Origin: Mactra quadrangularis
Lineage: Eukaryota > Mollusca > Bivalvia > Venerida > Mactridae
Length of the DNA stretch: 64,000 bases
Assembly (NCBI GenBank): GCA_025267735.1
Contig: CM046299.1
Location: forward strand, 40,005,733-40,069,732
Direction of reading: 5' to 3'
The notes below the pieces were generated by a model, which did not search any database, was not told the origin of the DNA, and saw nothing but the letters and a program-made list of their open reading frames with translations. The translations under genes and the position numbers were made by a program. This document shows, piece by piece, positions 48,111 through 58,000 of this stretch (positions within the stretch are counted from its first letter, which is position 1; the number at the start of each line of letters is the position of its first letter).

Positions 48111-49065
48111 TAATTAATTAGTCACGGTCGATGAACGCTCTTTGCGTATGTCGTCAGTAATTTCTAACATATCCTATATTGAAATATATTATCCTAATTA
48201 ATCAGTCAAGGTCGATGAACGCTCTTTGCGTATGTCGTCAGTACTTTCTTAAATATTCTATGTGGAATATTTTATAATTAATCAGTCACGGTCTATGATC
48301 GCTCTTTGCGTATGTCGTCAGTAATTTCTAACATATCTTATATAGAAATATATCCTAATTAATCAGTCACGGTCGATGATCGCTCTTTGTTTATGGCGTC
48401 AGTAGATTTGTCAGTGATTTTCGCTGTATATAACAAATAATAGAGAAAAAACTTCGTTTAAGCGATTTTTCGTTCTTAGATAAATACTTTGCAAGTAAAA
48501 TATAAATTACGCTATGTATCATGCCAACTAGTTTCTTAATTTCAGCTTATTCCGAACTACTTACTGTAATTTATGCGTTTACAAAATTAAGTATCTAACT
48601 CATATTAAAGACACAGATAACTTAAATATCATATTAAACAAATTAACTATTTTTCTAATAATTATTTTAAAATGTACTCTGCTTATTGTATTCATTTGTA
48701 CTCCTTAAACATTTATTCAACATATTTTATCTAATATTCGTCTTATCTAATTATTAATTTAATGCATATCTTATTTAATTTCTTAAATCATAAAATATAA
48801 CAAATGTATTCTTTCATTTTATATACAGTTTTTCAGAATACTTAGGTGCTAATTGTAGTAATATATATGTTTATTATCATAATACATGTATATCTATTAT
48901 CATACTAACGCCTGTATACAATATATAATAGGATTATAATCAGTCATGGTCTGATAAACCTTGTTTATCTTTGGTGTCAGTAAATCCGTCAGTAATTTCC
49001 TTCTTTGTGTATGGTGTCAGTGTTTGCGTCAGTAAAATAGACCGTCCCTTCCCTAATTTTTTATG

Positions 49066-50524
49066 GGCAGTGGCTAGAGTTACGGTACCGTAACTCTAGA
49101 CCCAGGTTCTAGAGTTACGGAAGTTCCGTAACTGTAGACAACCCTGCCAGGGTTGGCTAGAGTTACGAAAGACAAATAACATGCGTATGTTTCAACCTTT
49201 TAACATCGAAAAACTTGTTTATATTCAATATTACTCGAAATAAACAAATATTTACCAACGTGACTTATTCAATTGTTATTACACCCGCCATTTTGGAGAT
49301 TACCGGATGTTTAATATACGGCGATATGTCGTTGTCGTCTTTAAAGTGTCACATAATAAGTTTACTTGAGTGATAAGTTATAGAGTGTGATTATAATTTG
49401 GACTGAATATGTATAATTTTGTACGGAATTTAAAGGAAATATTTATAGGAAATAGTCGATTCTTTGAGTTATTTTAATTGTGAATAGTTTGCAAGTGTCT
49501 AGTAAGAAATCGGCGATTTTCGAACATTAAATTGACTTAAATTTCGTGAACAAAAATGGGAATTTAGCTTGATAAAAAAGCTTAGTACTTGGGGGAAAAC
49601 GTTAAATGAATAGTAAGAAAGTCAATGTTTTGTCTGAAAAAAAATCCAGCTTGTCATTCCTCACCAAATCTTTAAAATTTTAACGAAAATATAAACGATC
49701 TGGTTAAATAATACCCATTCATATTCATAACCTAAAGTCAGCAATTTTACTAAACACTCGGCCTATATCCAGTAAAAAAATCGCGTTTTTTTAATCTTTT
49801 CAATTAAATTCGCTAATTCCACCAAAAAAGCTCAATATACTTATCGTACAATATACATGTAAGTAAAACGCCGTGATTCGATCTTTAGTATGCAAATCTT
49901 GGGGGAAATTGCCGAGATTTTTAGATTCTATGAATTGGTTGATGTTGTAGGTAAAGATCACCGCTTTTAAACGTGACAATGTAAAAATAAATCATTCATC
50001 AACATTTTTTTATCAAATTGAAGACATTTTGCTTTTGATTCTGTCCAAAAATATGGTCGATTTTGCATTCGAAAATTGCCGTTTTTTCTTACAGAACAAA
50101 TAAATTGTTTTAATGAAAAATACTAAAGAATCGTCAATTTAATAAGAAGATATTAATTCTGTCCAAATAAGACATATTCGATCCAAATTATAATCCAAAT
50201 CGCTCTTGAAAAGTAAACTAAGTGTGTGACACTTTATAGACGACAACGTCATATCGCCGTATGTTAAACATCCGGTAAGTTTATTAGTCATATCCAAAAT
50301 GGCGGGTGTAATAACAATTGAATAAGTCACGTTGGTAAATATTTGTTTATTTCGAGTAATATTGAATATAAACAAGTTTTTCGATGTTAAAAGGTTGAAA
50401 CATACGCATGTTATTTGTCTTCCGTAACTCTAGCCAACCCTGGCAGGGTTGTCTACAGTTACGGAACTTCCGTAACTCTAGAACCTGGGTCTAGAGTTAC
50501 GGTACCGTAACTCTAGCCACTGCC
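49066..50524. mobile_element. Foldback transposon FB2: whole-length hairpin, 9-bp TSD
   Basis: The ends are GGCAGTGGCTAGAGTTACGG and its reverse complement. TTTTTTATG flanks both sides (49057-49065 and 50525-50533), a perfect 9-bp TSD. Inverted arms are very similar over the outer 350 bp and weakly similar towards the centre, so the whole element can fold on itself. The termini repeat GAGTTACGG in short palindromes, including GAGTTACGGTACCGTAACTC. No transposase. It abuts FB1: the two TSDs share base 49057. Likely Mutator-like and non-autonomous. Confidence 0.87.
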
Positions 50525-50620
50525 TTTTTTATGTGTAGAAGACGGCTTGTATTTGCGGGTCCATAAAACACTAAGCGGTTATTTCCCTTTGTTTGACAAA
50601 TAAAGAATAAATAATTTCGT

Positions 50621-50920
50621 ACTTTTTTCTAATATACTTGATTTAACGCCGTGTCAACACAATTAAGGTCATTTTACGGCGTCCAGCGCACCTAACCTAG
50701 CTTTCCTGGACCATTGTCTATAACCAGTACTCACATACCCTTCTACAAGGCCAGAAACTTCTTCATATTATCTAATCAATGGAGGAAAATCGACATTATA
50801 TTGTCAAATTTTCATGGTTGGGTATAACCTCCCCGGGTGGGATTCGAACCGCACCCCATCGGGCACGAGATTCCAAATCCCGGCGCGCTACCAACTGCGC
50901 TATCGACCCGGCCGGTTACA
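50621..50920 (-). mobile_element. SINE family B, copy 6, full length with 12-bp TSD
   Basis: Intact copy with both promoter boxes on the - strand (TAGCGCAGTTGGTAGCGC, GGTTCGAATCCC). AAATAATTTCGT flanks it at 50609-50620 and 50921-50932. This is the best reference copy of the family in the window; the open frames over it are not genes. Confidence 0.88.
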
Positions 50921-51296
50921 AAATAATTTCGTGTCGACCTACATGTAGTAAAATATGCATTGGTTACTATGTAATCTACATACAAATTTATTTTTCGGCG
51001 CATGCAAACATAGTTGGTTCACGTTTAAAAGAGCAAATCTTTAGAATTGCACGCAAGTGTAAAGTTGTGAAATGAAATAAAATGATGACTTATATTTATT
51101 GGAGAATGTTGTCACTAATTGAACTTGGGTAAAATGCAAATTTTTGGAGTTATGTAAAGTTTACACCGATATTATGTACCTGTGAGTTGGAGAGAGTTTA
51201 TTTGACTTTATGGGGCGCTGTTTAAAACATAGTACATGTATATCAGTCAGCCTTCAGATAGTTTTATTCTACCTATTACCCCTAAACGACCCTTCT

Positions 51297-51865
51297 TAAG
51301 GTGCAAAATGACATTCTCCAGTCTTTAGACAATTTAACTGTGTTACAATCCTTGTGTTACTTGACGTATCTGCTGCTTTCGACTCCATAGATCGTCATAC
51401 ATTGTTAAGCCGACTGCATAATCACTACGGTATTGTTGATGGGACTCTCAGTTGGATAACTTCATATCTGAATGTTCGACATCAGACAGTTTGTGTTAAT
51501 AGAGAACTTTCGGATCCTGTGCTGATAAAATACATTGTCCCTCAATTATATTTGCAAGGCTTAAAGTATTTCACCAAGTACACTAAATCTCTGTGTGCCA
51601 CTTGCTTGCAACATGTATTATTACATCATTTATGTGCTGATGATTCGCAACTCTATGTATCTTGTAAACCAATTGAATATATTTCAAGATCAGAGGAATT
51701 AAGTCGTATTGTAAATATTTGACTGTAAGTATTTCATGGATGAATTCCAATAGGCTAAAATTAAATGCAGACAAGACAGAGACTTCCTTTCTAGCAATAC
51801 GTTATCCTGTGAAGCGCTTTTGAACTTCTTTTCAATGTGAAAAGAGTGCTATACAAATATGATAC
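51297..51865 (+). pseudogene. LINE reverse transcriptase fragment, decayed
   Basis: Non-LTR retrotransposon RT remnant. Visible: VQNDILQSLDN, then after a frame break VLLDVSAAFDSIDRHTLLSR (RT motif with the catalytic Asp context), WITSYLNVRHQTV, a broken VPQ segment, then ADDSQLYVS (the YADD-type active site with Cys instead of Tyr before ADD), and, in another frame, WMNSNRLKLNADKTE. It then jumps to TGTGAAGCGCTTTTGAA and GTGCTATACAAATA, which look like a LINE 3' tail. Frameshifts and at least one internal deletion make it dead. It belongs to the Jockey/CR1-like group, clade not resolved. Confidence 0.88.
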
Positions 51866-53639
51866 TAACATGTAAGGAAAAGCATTTTTTTTTAATTTCA
51901 CAGGCCCCAATAACATCTTAAACATACTCTTTGAAAGTTGGCCACACTCATTTTTACATTATTGTTCCCAGAGGCACTGGCACCAGAGTCCTCACACTCG
52001 TTAAATAGGCACACATATAATATTTTGTCAACAAACGAAATTAAAAGTAGTGTACATGTATGTATGCACAGGGAACTATACACACATACATGTATAGGGA
52101 AGTACGCATTATTTTATGATCATAAGATGTGGACTCTAGAGCCAGTGCCCAGAGGCTATCAATAATCTCAATACTAGCTAGATCGACAATATTGATGTCC
52201 TGTGGGTACGAGAATGATTTTTCACAGAAATAACCAATGTTTTTTTCATTTGACCATAATAAATGCGTGGTTAGGCCTCCGGTGGTAATTATTGTGCAAC
52301 GATCCCTTCCAAGGCGGAAACCACTTTGGTTCTTGTTTTCGTTATTTGTTCGTGGCGTACCTTTAAATGGATGCGAGTCAACTCGTCAAACGTACGAATC
52401 GTCAAACTTAATTTAACGCACAACCATTATACCAACTCGTCAAACTGATAATATAGAGTGAAAAAATACATAGGAGGAGTGGGGTAGTTGTCTTATTTTA
52501 TGTGTAAAATAAATCATTAGTTAATTATTTTAAATAAAATGTTTAGATAAATTATATTTTGTGTATTTCTTTATACATAATGAATAAAATGTTGAAGATA
52601 ATTATATTCTTTGTGTATTAATATTATAGGTAATATGTATGTATAATAAAAAAGCCACATTAATATTTTCGCTTTATTTGAATAAATCAAGTACTTAAAT
52701 TAATTTTATTCTTTGTGTATTAATATTATTACCAATAGTAATATGTGAATATTTTTATTAAGATAATTATATAAAAAATTATGAACAAAGGTTTGGTTTA
52801 CACCGTTATATTATATTACATGTACAAACAAATTAAGAAGATCAATAGAAGTAAGTACATGTAAGTAAATTTTATTTACTGTCGGCAAGATATAATAACA
52901 AGAAACATAAGCTTTAAAAGCTTTTTAACCGACTATCACAGAGTACATAAGTTAAAACAAATTACAGCTAATATAAGCATATACATGCAAAATAATGACA
53001 TATTCTAAAATAATCAAAATTACATATACATGTAGTAATAAATGGATAAAAATATATATCAAAATTAAATATCTATTAAAATCTATATCTGTACATTAAC
53101 ACAATATCAAAATTGTCGTAACAAGCTGATTAAAAGTTAAACATTTAAAAGTTTAAAGCAAGCGCAGAGAATGCACACTAATGAAAAAAGTAAAAATGAG
53201 GTTATATGAAAGTATTCAATTCTTAAAATTGGTGACTCGAAATTTGAATTGAAACAAACAAAAATATGCCTTTCCTTTATAATCTATCAATACGTGACTA
53301 ACACATCATTTTTTCTGATTTTATTAAATGATTTTAAAATAATAAGGTTTCAACAAAACTATGTACATACGAGTATATGTGCAGCAAAAATAATGTACGT
53401 TTTAATATGCCTTGGCCAACTGTCGTCCAGCAACAGAGTGAGTATATCTTTTATTATCCTTGACAAGTTTGTTATCATTAACAATGTGATAGAAAATTGA
53501 TATAAAAGTAACACATTTTATCATAGTTCGTTCAAAATAAAAAAACCCATTAAAAATGAACCAACCCAATCCAGAGATAGGCAGTATTGAAAACAAAAGT
53601 TGTATAGTTCATTTTTAACAAAATTATTGTGACAGATAA
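51866..53639. other. No recognised feature
   Basis: Very AT-rich. Short frames at 51898-52165 and 53249-53596 lack coding character. A TCAACTCGTCAAAC / CAACTCGTCAAACTG duplication at about 52378-52450 is minor. Confidence 0.4.
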
Positions 53640-53810
53640 TCACCATCCCTTGGTCAATCATGCTTGTATTGGTAGAACGCATGACTCCGACACTCATAAA
53701 TCATATTAAAATAATAATTATATTTTATTGTCATCCTGAGCATCCCCTGTCGTGGATTAGTACATTGTATTGTTTATATAAACAGTGTTTTGTTTTTCGT
53801 GCGAACTATA
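53640..53810 (+). repeat. Dispersed repeat G, copy 2
   Basis: CCTGAGCATCCCCTGTCGTG, ATTAGTACATTGTATTG and CAATCATGCTTGTATTGGTA match copy 1 at 14130-14320. Confidence 0.6.
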
Positions 53811-54447
53811 AATAATATATAGATATTGATGCTTGCTATTTGGTTTAAGACTTATTCACAGGTTGACGCAAATTGGGAATATTGGTTGAGTCCGGTATTC
53901 CGGATTCAAGGTCACAGAATTTACCGGGTCCCGATCCAATGGAATAGGATCCGGCGGATCCCTCTGGGTATATATACTCGGTAGTTTAACCCGTGTGAAT
54001 GGGGTTAGACAGGTTAGACAATTTTGGCTTTAGACATTTCGTAGATATTTTGTTACATATGTTTAATTTGTTGAATTTATTTCTATGTTAATACAAAACA
54101 AGACTTTAAATAAAGTGGTCTAAATTGTCAGCTTGTGTTAGTTTAACAAGTCAAAGTTAAAAAAAATATTGGCATAAACAATATGTTCATCGCCAAAAAA
54201 AAAACTTTGGCAGTAGTTTTACAAATAACGTATTATACAATATTAAATATAAAAGAAAAGCATGTGCAATTAATACATTAATGTGAATGTAGAGAAATAC
54301 AGCAATATAAATTAGAAGTATAACCAGTACAAAATTAACTTAGAAGTCTAACCAGTTACAACTCCAAACAGGTGAATATCGGCAAATCTGCAAGTAATGT
54401 CGTTGTGTCAGAACACTCAATCTGACCTCAAAGAGATTCCATGATCC
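53811..54447. other. MyD88 downstream flank
   Basis: Contains a GGATCC-rich patch near 53890-53970 and the candidate poly(A) signal (TTTATT at 54077-54082) for a transcript using the 54448-54606 exon. Confidence 0.4.
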
Positions 54448-54606
54448 CTAAACTGTTGTTTCATGCAATCCGCTAGGTGAACAGCCGACGAGACAACTCT
54501 TGGATCGATAAAGCGATGGTTTGGCTATACTCTTGTGTCTGTCAGTTTTTGGTCGTGAAACAGGCTCTTGTCCGTCTGGTTGGTGTCTTGTAGGCAATGA
54601 GTCCGG
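54448..54606 (-). CDS. MyD88: Candidate alternative 3' exon of MyD88
   Basis: A T-rich acceptor (ttatttttgtag) precedes 52 open codons, starting PDSLPTRHQPDG and ending SGLHETTV, then TAG. A donor-like ATG|GTAACT inside the last TIR exon (exon end at 55195) leaves phase 0, which is the phase this exon needs. Splicing would replace the last residues of the 55093 version with this Arg/Ser/Lys-rich tail and give 386 residues. A TTTATT (AATAAA on the - strand) lies about 370 bp downstream at 54077-54082; I see no AATAAA between 55093 and 54607. The open frame and splice sites are seen; use of the exon is inferred. Confidence 0.5.
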   Translation of the reverse strand, partial: PDSLPTRHQPDGQEPVSRPKTDRHKSIAKPSLYRSKSCLVGCSPSGLHETTV

Positions 54607-55092
54607 CTACAAAAATAAATATATGAACATATAACTGGCAGTTGAATAAAACTTAATAGAATACATGTAAATAAATATGCTCCACACATGAAAAATGTTT
54701 CAACCAGGCGACAAGAAGTTTAATCATGATCGGGCAGTGAAAACGAATTATGTTTTATACTGTCAAAATTAACCAATACAGCATATAATTAGGTTCTGTT
54801 TTTACATGAATCAATCCAATTCCTGATCGAAATTACTTCTTTAATTACGAAAACGGTTTCTAGCGCGTGTACATACATTTTCTGTAGAATTATACGAGTC
54901 ATAAGGTCTAGCAACCAACCCACCTGGCCTCATTGAGTTTCTTCGAACCTTCCACACGAATTGGGTGTATGTGAGCGATAAGGAACGGTTTACAAATATG
55001 CAGCGATGTACCAAAAATAGGCAAACGCAATTAAAATGTGACTCATGAAAGTACAAGGCATTGATATTTTTTGTTTTTGAAAATCGTCATTG

Positions 55093-58000
55093 CTAGTATG
55101 AAGCAAAACCGTTCCATAAGTACAGTGCGCCTAACGATAACCTTAGGCGACGAGCGTTCTCATTAAGGAACGCAGAGTAGATTCGTGTAGTTACCATTTT
55201 TCCTATTGTATCGAGCATTCCTATCTTATCATAAAGAACCTGTTCATGATCTATTTTAGTAGTTTTTACGTCCACTGGGTGACGTTGTGGATACTTCAAT
55301 TCCTCCAAAACTTTCTTATTTATTCTGTGCACCGACTGGAGGGCTTGACATAGCTTAGTCCATCCATTTTCTTTAGTCATGTCACACAGATTAACGTAAT
55401 TCAATGTTCTTGGCATCGGGGCATTTTCCTCAAACTTAATGGGAATAATCTTTCTATCTTTGGATGCTTAAAATAAATATATAATTTAGGGATATTATAC
55501 ATGTATTTGTTCTAGAGTGATAATGTCTGTTATAAACGGGGCATATACCTTGGAGCTTGGTCGTGAAATAATTTCTAAGGCCATTCTCCCTCCTACCACT
55601 GATTCTTAATATATGTACCGGTACTGAATACAGGGATCGCCTGCCTGAAGGTGTTTCAATAATCGGGGGTTATTGTTCAAGATTGACAAGTCGGCTGAAC
55701 ATGTATATAGAAGCAGACTTAAAATCGCACTTTAACATAAACTTTTTAACACTTTAATATGAAAGATTTTATTATTTCATTGTATGTTTCCATCGGAAAA
55801 CGCCATAATTAAACTGTAAAGCATGAAAGAAACTGTTAAGCTATATGAAATCACTACTCACCGGGATCTAATGCCTTGCTAAATTTTAGATGGAACGAAT
55901 TCTCTGGACTTCTGCTAAAGGCTTGACTCAAGATGATGATAATATACTTACACCTAATTATAAAATTGAACATGAAATAATTATAGGTTATTAAACATCT
56001 TACTGTACGATACGGAATTATATTAGGACGAGTATACCACCTGAAAAGCCGTTTTGGACTCGCCGATAGGAGAGTCCAGTATGGCTTTTCAAGCTGTGTA
56101 CGAGTCCCAATATACAATGTATTTCCGTATTGTACAATAAAAAATGTATAATAACATTTTTATTATATTTATATACATGTATTTCGTTTACTTTAATGAA
56201 ATAATCATCATCACTAGCCACCATCATCATAACAAATACATTGTAATACCTTACATTTATCATTAATATCAGTTGAATGAAAATATATTTCGGTATTGTT
56301 GAGTAAGATTAAAATCGGAAACCAGACTAGCATCGTTTTGTGCAGATATACCCAACCGTCCAATACGAAAACAAGTAAAAAAATTGCTGCGAAATGCAGC
56401 AATGTGATTGTCACGGCAAACAAAAAACAGTTAAGTATAATCTTAATGTAACTCAAAATAGCATTGTGTTGAATTGTCATGTTAACTGTTAAGGATTTTC
56501 AATATTATAATGCAACTTGTTATAAAACGTTTTCCTGTTCATATGCAAAGGAAACTAAGAATTTTACTCACAACAACGAGACATGACTTCTGAACGAAGT
56601 TTGATGTTGTGGTAAACACTAACTTACTGACCAAATCAAATTATTGTACAAGCTGGTATGGTGAATGTTTAACGTCGCTGAAGTTAGCAAAAAATTGGGA
56701 TAGCAAAAGTGACACTCTTGATCCACACGTATAGTTATGTAAGTGAGTAGATAACAACTGTTTCAAATTGATTTCTACTGAAACAAATTGACCTGATTTC
56801 TCAAGAGGTTGTCTTGGACAAATATTTTCAATAAATCGACTGAGGCTATTTGTGCATCGTTTTAGTTAGAAAGCCCGATGACTAGAAGTAATGTTTATTG
56901 TGGTCCAGTAAACTTTCATAAGGTCCAGTAAAATATTTCATTTTGCTGAACCGAATGTCCAATGTCGATGAGTTTGTCGTGAAAACTGAAAGTTACGCTA
57001 CTATTGACTTTTTTGGATAAATTTACTGTCATCACAGACGCACAAAAAGCGTATTTTTGAAAAAATACCTGAATTAAAATTGTTATTTATTATTTTTGAC
57101 ATGAAAATAAGGTAGTTATAAAGTAAAGACGCTATAGACGAGGTACAATGTATGTGTGTGAATCGACATATTGACTTTATCGGTAAGTGCAAGTTAATTG
57201 AAACCCATTCGAACTGTATTGAAAGACTCACATGTGACATTTTTGCAAGTCTGTTCGAGGATCACATGTGACAGCCTCTACTGTACTATAATGCAATCCT
57301 TTCAGGACAGACAAATGTTTGGAAACGGTCAACTTTTCCTTTAATTTCAAACGCAGGGATTCCTAACGATAACCATTTATACCTCGTTAGGAATCCCTGT
57401 GATTTCAAACGGTGACCTAAGTCAAGTAGAAGGAAAGTTAAAACTAATGCACATGAATAGATAACAATAGTTTTAGTTAGATATTTACTGATAATTTATT
57501 ATCCATTTAGTTTCTCAAGAGAGAGCAACACGAATGCAACTCTAGTACTATGATAACTTTATTTAATAATTGGAATTGTTACGTCAAAACTACTTAAATC
57601 TTAATACCAGTTTCGATATTTTAATATCCGCTTTGATATTCAAGTGATAGATGCTTGATCAGATTGAATCAAGTTAGATACATTACACTCTTGACATGTG
57701 AACGCTTGTAATTCAATTGGCCAAGCTTTTGAGGTACATATATCTATACAATATAGAAAATCATTTTCACCCTAATCAACAATTCCTACGCCAGTACCCG
57801 GCCAAATCGCTTTAACTCGAGATTCGTGCCCTGAAACATGGCCCATTTGAGTGCTGATATTATACAGTGGTCACTTGCCCAAGCCCACGGAATGTCCCCA
57901 GGGTAGCCATTATGTCTTTAGGATAGCCCTAGGTCAGACATTTAGCGTGGTATACGCCAGTACCCGGCCAAATCGCTTTTACTCGAGATTCGATCCCGGA

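Larger units (their letters stand above)
45692..49048. mobile_element. Foldback transposon FB1: ~700-bp inverted arms, internal satellite, 9-bp TSD
   Basis: The left end GGGACGGTCTATTTTACTGA is repeated in inverted form at 49048, and the arms match nearly base for base for about 700 bp (45692-46400 against 48340-49048). TTCCCTAAT flanks both ends (45683-45691 and 49049-49057), a perfect 9-bp target-site duplication. Inside is a satellite of about 80-bp units (46320-47705), a 400-bp spacer and about four inverted units (48110-48415). A 9-bp TSD plus long inverted arms fits non-autonomous Mutator-like elements. No transposase is visible; a 79-codon open frame at 47834-48073 (- strand) is not recognised. 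The left end lies 166 bp upstream of the IkappaB-like ATG. Confidence 0.88.

Noticed and set aside
50779..51075. 98-codon open frame with PGGIRTAPHRARDSKSRRA
   Set aside because: Translation of the SINE family B head and body; similar peptides appear over SINE copy 4 at 29055-29334.
54841..55056. 71-codon open frame downstream of the MyD88 stop
   Set aside because: It could be an exon (VRRNSMRPGG..), but the acceptor lacks a pyrimidine tract and there is no support for joining it; the exon at 54448-54606 has better splice signals and phase.
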